NCBI GenBank assembly: GCA_030694465.1
Contig: JAUXYJ010000105.1
Location: 62,001-126,000, forward strand
DNA from: Deltaproteobacteria bacterium
GTDB lineage: Bacteria; Myxococcota_A; Polyangia; Polyangiales; Ga0077539
Reading direction: 5' to 3'
DNA length: 64,000 bases
The position numbers and the translations under genes were made by a program. Below the pieces are notes generated by a model. That model was not told the DNA's origin, did no database searches, and saw nothing but the letters and a program-made list of their open reading frames with translations. Positions 42,575 to 51,490 of the stretch are shown one piece after another. Every line of letters begins with the position of its first letter. Positions within the stretch are counted from its first letter, which is position 1.

Positions 42575-43920
42575 CGCCCCCTCCACGACTGCGGCTGCTT
42601 TTCGGCTCCCTCTTGGGGCTCGCGTTGGGCCTCGCGGCGGCGAGCCCAGCGCAGGCAAACGGCCGCTTTCCGTACGCCCAACACGTCGTCGTTCGAACCG
42701 GCACAGACGGCGTCGAAGAGATCGTCCTGCGGGCGACCTTCGGCCTGCTCTGGAGCCGCGATGGAGGACAGCATTTCGACTGGGTCTGCGAGCAGTCGAT
42801 GGGCTTTGAGGGCAGCTGGGATCCCCCGATCGTCTTCGGACAACGGTCGCTTATCGTGGGCCTGCCAACAGGAGGATCGACTAGCATCACTGGCTGTGAT
42901 TTCGCAGAGATTCCGACGCTCGCGGCCAGCTCTATCATGGACCTCGCGGCGCGCGACGATGGGCGCACTGTGGTGGCCATCGAGAGCGTGCCTGTGCGAG
43001 CCAATCGGCTCTTCGTCTCGCGAGATGACGGTCAGCAATTTGCCGTCTTGGGGAGCGGTCCTGTCAACGTAAGCTTCGACACCGTGGAGCTCGCGCCGAG
43101 CGACCCGTTGCGGCTCTACGCGACCGGCGTTGATGCCACGTCGAGGCACGCGGTGTTCTATCGGTCCATGGATGGAGGGCGGTCGTTGCAGCCCATCGCC
43201 CTGCCTGTGACTGACGCCAACGGGGCGTTTGTCTCTGCGGTCGATTCTGCGGATGCCCAGTTCATTTGGCTGCGATTGAACACGGACCTCGCGTCGTTGC
43301 TCTATGTCTCACGGGACGGCGGAGACACTTGGCGAGAGGCGTACCGCGGTCGTGGGGCTCTCCAAGGTTTTGCGCTCGCACAAGACGGTCGAGCCTTCGT
43401 GGGCGGGCCCGACGACGGACTGTTGCTCTCCACGGATCGTGGGGTGACCTGGCGCTCCATCGCGACAACTCGCGTCGCATGCCTGAGGCATCACAACCGC
43501 GCGCTCTATCTGTGCGCCGATTGGGTGGCTGAACCGTTCGCGCTGGCGCGCATTCGAGATGGAGAAACACAGATCGAACCGATGCTTCGCTTCGAGGACG
43601 TTCGAGGAGCATTTGCGTGTGCTCAGACCACGTCTGCCCAGCAACAGTGCGCGCCTCGTTGGCCTGCACAGCGCGCCATCGTCACCGCGCGTCGTCGAGA
43701 CGCCGGAAGCCAACCGCTAGACGCCGACGGGCTCGACGGTGCGAGCGATTCAGGCTCCGCGGAAGATGCGCTGTCAGGTCGCGAGCTGGCCACGCAGCCA
43801 CCGCGCGGGTGCGCTTGTCGCGCGCAGAGCCAGCCCCCAGGGCAGGTCAATCGATCAGCGATTTCGCTGCTCGTGTGCGCTGCGCTGTGGGTCAGTCGTC
43901 GCCGGTCGCGTTGCTCGTAA
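42571..43920 (+). CDS. Secreted BNR/sialidase-like repeat protein with MYXO-CTERM-like sorting tail
   Basis: A 449-residue exported protein (signal ending SPAQANG). It contains Asp-box/BNR-type repeats: SRDGGQHF, SRDDGQQF, SRDGGDTW, STDRGVTW, as in photosynthesis-assembly and sialidase beta-propellers. The C-terminus GCACRAQSQ followed by a hydrophobic helix (ISLLVCAALWV) and RRRSRC matches the MYXO-CTERM pattern (Cys motif, transmembrane helix, Arg-rich end) recognised by myxosortase. It probably sits on the outer membrane. It is coupled to the upstream lipoprotein, and its 3' end overlaps the convergent esterase gene by 29 bp. Confidence 0.78.
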   Translation: MTPPPRLRLLFGSLLGLALGLAAASPAQANGRFPYAQHVVVRTGTDGVEEIVLRATFGLLWSRDGGQHFDWVCEQSMGFEGSWDPPIVFGQRSLIVGLPTGGSTSITGCDFAEIPTLAASSIMDLAARDDGRTVVAIESVPVRANRLFVSRDDGQQFAVLGSGPVNVSFDTVELAPSDPLRLYATGVDATSRHAVFYRSMDGGRSLQPIALPVTDANGAFVSAVDSADAQFIWLRLNTDLASLLYVSRDGGDTWREAYRGRGALQGFALAQDGRAFVGGPDDGLLLSTDRGVTWRSIATTRVACLRHHNRALYLCADWVAEPFALARIRDGETQIEPMLRFEDVRGAFACAQTTSAQQQCAPRWPAQRAIVTARRRDAGSQPLDADGLDGASDSGSAEDALSGRELATQPPRGCACRAQSQPPGQVNRSAISLLVCAALWVSRRRSRCS

Positions 43921-46735
43921 GCGGGTCGTCACAGCTCGCGCCTGGCTGCCCGTTGGCGTCGTAAAATCCTGCGCAGAGCACGCTGGCATAGCGTCCCAGC
44001 AACACTCGCCCGCGTGCTGCGGCGACCCGATCGCCGAAGACCACGTAGTCAGGCAGCAGGTCTGGGAGCGCGAGCGAACGCCACACAGCGCGAGGCGTCG
44101 CGCCTGTGACAACCACAAAGCGACTGTGGGTGCTCTCAGTGTTCGGCGCGACAAAGACGGCACTCGCGGACGGCGCAGTGAGCGTTCGGCTTCCCACGCG
44201 GACTTCATCCGACGAGACGCGAATGGCCAATGACGACTGCAGTCGCGCCAAGACGCGGTTAGACAACGCAGTGCCCACGACAACCACCGTGCGGTCATTG
44301 CCGAGGCTCGGTGTGTAGGTGTCGTCGGCGATGACCGATACGTTCATGTGTACGCCACGGACCGTCGCCCACGCTTCGGCGATGCGGCGATTGAGCGCTG
44401 TCTCTGCGGGGACTTGGGTTCCGTAGACCACGACGATGGGGCCGTCGAAGGTGTCGCGGATGGGCCCGAGGACCGGAACGTTGGGCGCTTGATCCGCGAT
44501 TGACCAGCGATTTTCTTGACGAACGAGATGGATGGCGCCCTCTTGCGTCACGTTGATCGCTGCCTGTTGATCCACACGAATCGTAAACGGCACACGCACC
44601 AGGGGTGCTTGCACTGTCAACGTGAGAGCCGTTACGCGAGCGGTTGAGACCACGATCTCGTTGCGCTCGACGCGGGCGTCAACGGTCGCCCACTGACCCG
44701 CATTGTCGAGCTGATCCACCGTGACCCAGTGACTGGTTCGCCACCGTAGAGAGACGGTCTTAAAGAGAACCCGGCGCGGCCAAGGGTCGCGACGATACTG
44801 CAAAAAGTGTGTAAAAATCCTGCCTCCCGCGTAAGTCGTGCTCCACACATCGTGCCCAAGGTCTGGGTACTCAAAGCTCACGTTGTAGTGCAGGGCGCGG
44901 AGGCGCTCGACGAAGGTGGTCGAGTGCGTCACGGGTCGATCGCGCGTTCCCTGCACGACGTAGAACGGGAGATGCAACGCGTTGTCGGCCCAGACGCGGT
45001 TTGAGCGAGCCTCCATCAGCAGGGTCTCCCAAGGCCTCCGCGCCACCTGCGTGTCGGTTCGCACGAAGTAATCGTGGTAGCCGCAGAGCGCCGCACTGGC
45101 TGCAAACCGCGAGGGAAAATGCAGTGGAATCGACGCCGCACCGATCCCTCCCATCGACAACCCAGTCATGTACGTCCGGTCATCGTCGACCGCGTACGCC
45201 GCGCGCACTTCGTCCATCGCCTGCAGCACGTCGTACTCGCCCACGCCGCGGTAGCCCGAGTCGCCGTGACCGTAGGGCGCGAGGATCAGCGCTGGGCAAT
45301 CGGGCAGCTGGGGAGGGTGGCGATCGGCGTGCGTGCGGTCTTCGTTCTTGTCGTACAGACCGAAGAGAATGGGCAGCATCCGGTGGGCACTCCCGCCGAG
45401 CCCGTGAAGCGCGACGACCATCGGGGTCCGCGTCCCCACGCGATACGATGTGGGAATATACAGTGAATAGTGCTGCAGCGATCCATCGACCGCGCTGCGA
45501 TAGGCTCGCCGGAGGGCGCCTGTCCGTCCCTGATAGGGATCTCGTTGCGCGGCGATGGCGGTGAGCATCGACAAGAGCAGCGTGCTCTCTTGTTGCAAAA
45601 AGAGCGTGTCGCGGTCGTTGGACCTCGTGAGCTCGATGAGCCTCTGTCGCGCGTAGCGCAGTGATGTCAGTGAGCCGCGGGGCAGCCAGCTAGGTGGCTG
45701 AGATTCAGAGAGATTGTCCAGTATTTGCGCACGCGAAAGCGCTTCTCGAACAGAGTCAGCCACAGCAAGGGAGAGCGTCCGTTGTGAAGCCAACCCCGTG
45801 CTCGCGTTGGCCTGCCCTGCGTCCTGGGGGACGTTTAGGGTGAGCGAGAGCCCTCCTGCGAATGAGCCGCTCATCGCGATCTCGCCGCGCTCGGTGGCAA
45901 CTCCGGACGAGAGCACAAGGGTCCGCGCAGTCTCACCCACGGAGGCAGTGCCTCCAGGGTACGAGAGCGTCGCGGTGATGAGCGTCTGATTGCCATTGGG
46001 CACACGGCTCAACCGAAGAGACTCCGCGCGCTGCGCGAGCTCGTTGCACTGCGAATCGCTTACTCCATCCAAAGTGATTCGTACGCTACGAGTCGGTCTA
46101 AAGTCGTCACCCACCACACGAACGGCCATGCGCTGTGCGCCACCGTGCACGTAGCTCCGCAACACGAGGCGATGTGGGCCGGGCGTGAGCGTGACAGGCC
46201 ACATGTCGTCGTCGTCCCGCACCGAGCGGACCGACGCCCGGCGTGCGAGCTCGTGCCCGTCGACCGACAGCGTGAGTCCATCGTCAGCGCCCGCAAATAT
46301 CCAAATCGAGATCGGCTGCGTGCTCGGGTTCTCGAGGGTCGCTCCTGCAAATACGGTCCGCGAGCCGCGGGGTCCTTGCGAGGGCGAGAGCTCAAAGCGG
46401 GCGCTCTCGGTACACTGCGCGATCCAGCGCGTTCGACCCGAGGACTGCGAGGCTGTGGGAGCGAGCGTGCTCGGATCGACCTCACGAATCGATGTGGACA
46501 ATTGCGAATCGACGGTGCGCGAAGGGCGTGTGTTGGGAGTCGCGAAGGGCGCTGTCACCAGCCACGTTGACACCTCGCCTTCGGGACCTGGGAGCACACG
46601 ACAGATCGCGAGCGCGTTGGGTGCTGCCAGCAGCGAGATCGCACAACAGCGTGCAATTAATCTAACCAATTTGCTGCGATAGCTCGACCGTGCCTTGACC
46701 GCTGAGCGTCTGGGAGTGCGATCCAGTCTGTTCAC
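43892..46735 (-). CDS. Large secreted esterase/serine peptidase, alpha/beta hydrolase
   Basis: A 947-residue exported protein (signal CCAISLLAAPNALAIC). Residues up to ~380 are beta-rich and resemble a carbohydrate-binding or lectin-type region (FAGADDGLTLSVDGHEL). The hydrolase core near residues 410-620 has VVALHGLGGSAH, nucleophile elbow TGLSMGGIGA, and the catalytic His in DLGHDVWS. A C-terminal domain (IVVVYGTQVP, then VVVVGTALSNRVLARL) is shared with some planctomycete and myxobacterial prolyl-oligopeptidase-like proteins. The GTG start is provisional. It is convergent with the BNR protein gene. Substrate unknown, possibly a polyester or acylated glycan. Confidence 0.8.
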   Translation of the reverse strand: MNRLDRTPRRSAVKARSSYRSKLVRLIARCCAISLLAAPNALAICRVLPGPEGEVSTWLVTAPFATPNTRPSRTVDSQLSTSIREVDPSTLAPTASQSSGRTRWIAQCTESARFELSPSQGPRGSRTVFAGATLENPSTQPISIWIFAGADDGLTLSVDGHELARRASVRSVRDDDDMWPVTLTPGPHRLVLRSYVHGGAQRMAVRVVGDDFRPTRSVRITLDGVSDSQCNELAQRAESLRLSRVPNGNQTLITATLSYPGGTASVGETARTLVLSSGVATERGEIAMSGSFAGGLSLTLNVPQDAGQANASTGLASQRTLSLAVADSVREALSRAQILDNLSESQPPSWLPRGSLTSLRYARQRLIELTRSNDRDTLFLQQESTLLLSMLTAIAAQRDPYQGRTGALRRAYRSAVDGSLQHYSLYIPTSYRVGTRTPMVVALHGLGGSAHRMLPILFGLYDKNEDRTHADRHPPQLPDCPALILAPYGHGDSGYRGVGEYDVLQAMDEVRAAYAVDDDRTYMTGLSMGGIGAASIPLHFPSRFAASAALCGYHDYFVRTDTQVARRPWETLLMEARSNRVWADNALHLPFYVVQGTRDRPVTHSTTFVERLRALHYNVSFEYPDLGHDVWSTTYAGGRIFTHFLQYRRDPWPRRVLFKTVSLRWRTSHWVTVDQLDNAGQWATVDARVERNEIVVSTARVTALTLTVQAPLVRVPFTIRVDQQAAINVTQEGAIHLVRQENRWSIADQAPNVPVLGPIRDTFDGPIVVVYGTQVPAETALNRRIAEAWATVRGVHMNVSVIADDTYTPSLGNDRTVVVVGTALSNRVLARLQSSLAIRVSSDEVRVGSRTLTAPSASAVFVAPNTESTHSRFVVVTGATPRAVWRSLALPDLLPDYVVFGDRVAAARGRVLLGRYASVLCAGFYDANGQPGASCDDPLTSNATGDD

Positions 46736-46974
46736 GATCGGCTAGCGATAGCGGAAAATGGATGACAGAACACTCGCAATCGAAGTTCGGCGAGCCTCGC
46801 GCTACCGCTTGTCGTGATGCGATTCGTGGTCCAACATCGACGGGCGCTAAATGGCGACTCGTGGCGCGCATACGGTTGTCGTGTGCGGCCTCGGTCACCC
46901 GCTTGCATAGAAACTAAGCTCCATCATCGATTCGCGAGTGCATGTAACGAAGCGAATTGCCTGGATAGAGCTTT

Positions 46975-46980
46975 GGAGGA
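46975..46980 (+). promoter_or_regulatory. Shine-Dalgarno GGAGGA deciding a TTG start
   Basis: A strong Shine-Dalgarno sequence with a 7-nt spacer to TTG 46988. It supports the TTG over the nearest in-frame ATG at 47009. Confidence 0.75.
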
Positions 46981-46987
46981 CACCACA

Positions 46988-49963
46988 TTGAAACGGCTAA
47001 GTCTTTGGATGACGATGCTTTGTTTGCTCGCAGCTTGCGGGCGCACGGACATCGACGCTTATCGGGATTTTCCCGATGTAATTCGCGCTGACGTCAGTAT
47101 GGACGTGATGCCTGATGTGCCGCCGGCGTGTCGTATGGGCGAGGTCGTCTGTAGCGGGGTCTGCACTGCAGTGCAGGCAGACCCTCGCAACTGTGGCGGC
47201 TGTGGTCGCGCGTGCGCTGCAGGCGCAGTGTGCTCGGCCGGAACCTGCATCGACAGCTGCCCCATGGGCACGACGAACTGCGCTGGAGCATGTTCGGATA
47301 CCAACAACGACGCCAACAACTGTGGTTCGTGTGGCACTCGCTGCGCGGCAACGCAGGCTTGCATCATGGGCCGCTGCGCGACCCCTGCGTGCGGTGCGGG
47401 CGAGGTCCTTTGTGCGGGCGCCTGTGTAAACCCGCAGCTTGATCCGCTCAACTGCGGAGCCTGCGGCGTCGCCTGTCCGATGGGACAAGCCTGCGCTGCG
47501 GGGGTCTGCCGCACTTCGGATTGCCCACGCGGGCAGGCCAACTGTGGCGGTCGCTGCGTAGACATCACCGGAGACACTGCGAACTGCGGCGCATGCGGCC
47601 GTTCGTGTGTGGCGGGTGACCTCTGCATCAACGGGACTTGCGAACGACCACCCTGCGGCGCGGGGCTCACGCGCTGCGGTGATATGTGCGTGGATTTGCA
47701 GAACAATCCCGGAAACTGCGGCTCCTGTGCGACCGCCTGTGGAGCGGCCTCGCCGGTCTGCTCGAGCGGCCGTTGTATCGCGGTTTGCCCCATGGGATCG
47801 ACCGACTGTGGCGGTGCCTGCATCGACACGCTGAGCGATCGCCGCAACTGCGGAAGCTGCGGCAATGTGTGCCCTTCAGACGGAGCTTGCTCGGGCGGCC
47901 GATGCACTCCGGTCTGCACCGCGGGACAGACCCTGTGCGGCATGGCCTGTGTGGACGTGCGCACGGATGCTACCAACTGCGGCGCCTGCGGAAACGCTTG
48001 CGCAGCGGGTAGTTTCTGCAGCGGCGGACGCTGCGCGACGCGCTGTGAGCTTCCGTTGCGAGCGTGCGGTGCCTCGTGCATCGACGTGCGCATGGACCCG
48101 AACAACTGCGGCGCGTGCGGCAACGTCTGTGCGGCCGGTTCGGTCTGCAACAACGGGATGTGCGCGGCGACCTGCTCGCGCCCAAACACTACGTGCGGCG
48201 CGGCCTGCGTGGACATCCAGAATGATCCCAGCAACTGCGGTGGCTGCGGTCGCTCGTGTCCCGCGGGGGCGGTGTGCCGCATCGGCGTGTGCTCGACGAC
48301 CTGCGAGTTTCCGTTGGCCCGCTGTGGCGGCGCTTGCATCAACCAGCTGACTGACCCGAACAACTGCGGCGCGTGCGGAAACGCTTGTGAAGCGGGGCAA
48401 CTCTGCCAGCTCGGCGCGTGTACCGTGGGCATGTGTCGCGCACCGCTCCGTGAGTGCAACGGCGGATGCACCGACGTGCGTTTTGACCCGGCCAACTGCG
48501 GTCGCTGCAACTTCCGATGCGCCTCCGGTGAGCTCTGCGTCGTGGGCGTCTGCAACAACCTGTGCAACGGCGGTCGTGTTCTTTGTGGCATGGGCTGCGC
48601 GGACATCCAGAGCGATCCTCGCAACTGTGGCGCTTGTGGCCGCGCTTGCGCTGCGGGACAGACCTGTTCGATGGGCGTTTGTGCGAGCACTACCTGCACC
48701 GCACCACGCACGTTGTGCAGCGGCGTCTGCGTTGACCCTCAGTCGGATACGGCCAATTGTGGCGCATGCGGCCGGAGCTGCAGCGCGGGACAATCCTGCA
48801 TCGCGGGTGCGTGTCAGACCGTGTGCATGATGCCTCAGCTCGACTGCGGCATGGGCTGCACCGATCCTCGGACGGACGCGAACAACTGCGGCGCTTGTGG
48901 CACGATGTGCCCAGTGGGTGCAGCGTGTGTGGCTGGACGCTGCGGCACGCCTTGTCCGCCGCCGCGCTCCTCGTGTGGCGCATCGTGCGTCGACACTCAG
49001 ACCGATCCCAACAACTGCGGTAGCTGCGGCACGACCTGTGCTGCAGGTTCGGCATGCACCGGGGGCGTCTGCAACGTCCCGTGCCCAGCGCCCCGCATGG
49101 TGTGCTCGGGAGCGTGCGTTGACGTCACGAGCGATCCCACCAACTGCGGATCATGTGGCAACGCGTGTGGCGCGGGCCAGGCCTGCACTGCGGGACGATG
49201 TGTCGCGACCTGCGCTGCGCCGCGCACCATGTGCGGTGGCTCGTGCGTCGATACGCAAACGGACACCAACAACTGCGGCATGTGCGGCAACGCTTGCGCG
49301 ATGGGCGCGACCTGCATGGGGGGAGCCTGTCAGACGCCTCCGATGTGCATGGCGCCCCGCACGCTCTGCGGATCCGACTGCGTGGACACCCAGGGCGACG
49401 CCAACAATTGCGGCGCCTGTGGGACCCGTTGCCCAGCCGGCACGCCTTGTCTCAGCGGCGTTTGTCGCTGCCCCGCGCCGCTCGTTGCCTGCGGTGGTTT
49501 CTGCGTAAACCCAGCGACCAGCCCAGTGCACTGCGGCATGTGCAACAACGCCTGCGCCGCGACCCAGTCGTGTGTCGCCGGAAGCTGCGGCTGCGCGCCG
49601 CCAACCACCAACTGCAGCGGTCGTTGCATCAACACCAACTTTGATCCGAACAACTGCGGCGCTTGCGGCCGCACGTGTCCCTCAACGTTTGCGTGCATCA
49701 ACGGAAGCTGCGCGTGCACCGCGCCCTCGTCTGCGTGTGGCGGTCGCTGCACCAACACCAACGCGGACCCAAGCAACTGCGGCACGTGCGGCACGGTCTG
49801 CCCTGCCACGCAGAGCTGCATCGGTGGGAGCTGCCAATGTCCTCGTCCCAACGAGCTCTGCGGTGGCCGATGCACCAACACAAGCTTTGACCCTGCCAAT
49901 TGTGGCACTTGTGGAACCGCCTGCGGTCGAGGCACGAACTGCATCTTTGGCACCTGCCGTTGA
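46988..49963 (+). CDS. Lipoprotein with 22 tandem eight-Cys (Stig1-like) repeats
   Basis: A 991-residue lipoprotein (lipobox LAAC, Cys17) made, from Cys48 to its end, of 22 consecutive units of about 43 residues. A typical unit reads CxxGxxxCxGxC(V/I)DxxxDxxNCGxCGxxCxxGxxCxxGxC and has eight cysteines, so about 175 cysteines in all. Repeats of this kind are found in stigma-specific Stig1-like and myxobacterial surface proteins. Starting at TTG 46988 with SD GGAGGA gives the clean signal peptide. The stop overlaps the next gene's ATG (TGATG), so the two are coupled. A rod-like, disulfide-bonded surface spacer is the likely form; the partner is unknown. Confidence 0.85.
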   Translation: MKRLSLWMTMLCLLAACGRTDIDAYRDFPDVIRADVSMDVMPDVPPACRMGEVVCSGVCTAVQADPRNCGGCGRACAAGAVCSAGTCIDSCPMGTTNCAGACSDTNNDANNCGSCGTRCAATQACIMGRCATPACGAGEVLCAGACVNPQLDPLNCGACGVACPMGQACAAGVCRTSDCPRGQANCGGRCVDITGDTANCGACGRSCVAGDLCINGTCERPPCGAGLTRCGDMCVDLQNNPGNCGSCATACGAASPVCSSGRCIAVCPMGSTDCGGACIDTLSDRRNCGSCGNVCPSDGACSGGRCTPVCTAGQTLCGMACVDVRTDATNCGACGNACAAGSFCSGGRCATRCELPLRACGASCIDVRMDPNNCGACGNVCAAGSVCNNGMCAATCSRPNTTCGAACVDIQNDPSNCGGCGRSCPAGAVCRIGVCSTTCEFPLARCGGACINQLTDPNNCGACGNACEAGQLCQLGACTVGMCRAPLRECNGGCTDVRFDPANCGRCNFRCASGELCVVGVCNNLCNGGRVLCGMGCADIQSDPRNCGACGRACAAGQTCSMGVCASTTCTAPRTLCSGVCVDPQSDTANCGACGRSCSAGQSCIAGACQTVCMMPQLDCGMGCTDPRTDANNCGACGTMCPVGAACVAGRCGTPCPPPRSSCGASCVDTQTDPNNCGSCGTTCAAGSACTGGVCNVPCPAPRMVCSGACVDVTSDPTNCGSCGNACGAGQACTAGRCVATCAAPRTMCGGSCVDTQTDTNNCGMCGNACAMGATCMGGACQTPPMCMAPRTLCGSDCVDTQGDANNCGACGTRCPAGTPCLSGVCRCPAPLVACGGFCVNPATSPVHCGMCNNACAATQSCVAGSCGCAPPTTNCSGRCINTNFDPNNCGACGRTCPSTFACINGSCACTAPSSACGGRCTNTNADPSNCGTCGTVCPATQSCIGGSCQCPRPNELCGGRCTNTSFDPANCGTCGTACGRGTNCIFGTCR

Positions 49964-50901
49964 TGCCACTGCGTCGCGATCGTCGTGAGGTCTTGGGGGC
50001 CTCACTCGTCGCGACGCTGCTGTCACCGTGTGCTGCGCCCAGGGCGTTTGCGCAGGTGCAAGCTGCCGCCGAGGCGCCGCCCTTTCTTGGCGCCCTCGAG
50101 GCTCAGCAGTGGCAGGGGCCACGCTGGGGCGGTCAAGAGACGGGTGTCGTCGTGTTAACGCCCCGGGAGCGCCCTGCAGGTCGGCGCTGGCCCATGTTGG
50201 TCGCGTTGCATGGCTTGGGAGAGGCACGGAGAGGCCCGATCCGCGGCGCGTGGGGATGGGTCCGGGACTACGACCTTGCGCGTGCGGACGAGGCCCTGAG
50301 GCGCGGGGTTCTGACGCGCGAAGATTTTCGCGGGCTGGTCTCGGCAGAGCGCTTGGCCGCGCTTAACTTGAGTCTCCGCTCGGTGCCCTACGAGGGCTTG
50401 GTGATTGTGTTGCCTTACACGCCGGACATTCTCCGACAGCCCGGCGACGCGGCTCACCAAGCGTACGATCACTGGCTCGCGCGGACGCTGGTGAGGCGAG
50501 CCCAGAGAGAGCTCTGCGTGATCGCCGACCGAAGCTCGACGGGCATCGACGGGGTCTCGCTGGGGGGCCTGCATTCGCTTTGGACTGGGCTAGGCCACCC
50601 TGAGGTGTTTGGTGTGGTCGGTGCGATGCAGGCGGCTGTGCGTCGGCGTCAGGCCCTCGTGCTTGCGAATCGTCGTCGTGCGCGCCGCGGAACGTCCGTG
50701 CGCGTGCGGCTCGTGACCAGCACAAGAGACGTGCTCCGCGAAGACGTGCTCGCGCTCGACCGAATGATGACTGCCCGGCAAATTCCACATGATTTGCGGC
50801 TCATCGAAGGCCCCCATGACTACATCTTTAATCAAGGTCCGGGCGCCGTCGAGATGTTGCTCTTTCATGAGCGCGCGCTGAGAGGCATCGAGCCGGTCTA
50901 G
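49963..50901 (+). CDS. Tat-exported alpha/beta hydrolase (esterase)
   Basis: A 312-residue secreted hydrolase. The N-terminus MPLRRDRREVLGASLV has a twin-Arg type motif (RREVLGA) followed by a hydrophobic segment and AFAQ cleavage. The nucleophile elbow is DGVSLGGLHS, the oxyanion motif is VALHGLGEARR, and the catalytic His is likely in EGPHDYIF, as in esterase D-like enzymes. ATG 49963 overlaps the stop codon of the 22-repeat lipoprotein (TGATG), which implies coupled translation and linked function. Export of a folded, Tat-dependent protein beside a disulfide-rich one is noteworthy. It is convergent, with a 4-bp overlap, to a TPR gene. Confidence 0.82.
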   Translation: MPLRRDRREVLGASLVATLLSPCAAPRAFAQVQAAAEAPPFLGALEAQQWQGPRWGGQETGVVVLTPRERPAGRRWPMLVALHGLGEARRGPIRGAWGWVRDYDLARADEALRRGVLTREDFRGLVSAERLAALNLSLRSVPYEGLVIVLPYTPDILRQPGDAAHQAYDHWLARTLVRRAQRELCVIADRSSTGIDGVSLGGLHSLWTGLGHPEVFGVVGAMQAAVRRRQALVLANRRRARRGTSVRVRLVTSTRDVLREDVLALDRMMTARQIPHDLRLIEGPHDYIFNQGPGAVEMLLFHERALRGIEPV

Positions 50902-51485
50902 TCCGCGGGATCCGCGGCGTTTTGCCAGCGTTTTTGCAGGGCGAGAGCCTCGTCACGCTCATCGCAGGGGTCGGTCCATCGCTCAAGCGCGACGCTCAGC
51001 GCGGCGGACGCCTCTCGTGGTCTCCCCATGGCGTTGATCGCACGCACAGAGAGCGTCCGAGCGGTCCAACGCGAGCTGTCATCCTCGGCGAGCCCAGCGA
51101 CTTTGTCTGCACATAACCACGCCGGAACCAAAAACTGAGCGCTCAGATACGCCTCGCCGAGGAGTGAGAGCGTGTCGAGGCTCGCGCCTTCCACTTCGAC
51201 CAGGTCCTCGAGGTCCGACACTGCGTCTTCGAAGCGCTCACAATCCATGAGCACCAGCGCGCGATTGTAGAGCACCGCAGCGTTGCGCGGCCGCTCTTGC
51301 AAGATGGAGTCGTAGCGCGCGATCGCACCCTCGGTGTCCCCCTGACCTGCTTCGACTTCGGCCATGAGCGCAGACCAATCGAGGTCGCGCTCGCTAGGCA
51401 GTGCTTCTTCAAGAAGAACCCGAGCTGTCGCCCACTGTTCATCTTCGATCCACTGGCGGGTCTTTGCTCTTCGCTCGTCGTCCAT
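50898..51485 (-). CDS. TPR protein at the end of the kinase operon
   Basis: A 195-residue cytoplasmic protein with TPR motifs (LDWSALMAEVEAGQGDTEGA, NAAVLYNRALVLMDCERFED, LLGEAYLSAQFLVPAWL). The ATG at 51485 is 5 nt from the stop of the phosphodiesterase gene, so it is the last gene of a five-gene minus-strand operon. TPR proteins of this kind often act as adaptors. No catalytic motif. Confidence 0.72.
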   Translation of the reverse strand: MDDERRAKTRQWIEDEQWATARVLLEEALPSERDLDWSALMAEVEAGQGDTEGAIARYDSILQERPRNAAVLYNRALVLMDCERFEDAVSDLEDLVEVEGASLDTLSLLGEAYLSAQFLVPAWLCADKVAGLAEDDSSRWTARTLSVRAINAMGRPREASAALSVALERWTDPCDERDEALALQKRWQNAADPAD

Positions 51486-51490
51486 CGTTG

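Noticed and set aside
47059..48711. 550-residue open frame opposite the Cys-repeat lipoprotein
   Set aside because: It mirrors the repeat DNA and has no plausible protein features, while the plus strand has a signal peptide and regular Cys spacing.
47130..49960. Regular repeats that could suggest a CRISPR array
   Set aside because: The units are ~129-bp coding repeats with diverged DNA and no conserved direct repeat plus spacer structure.
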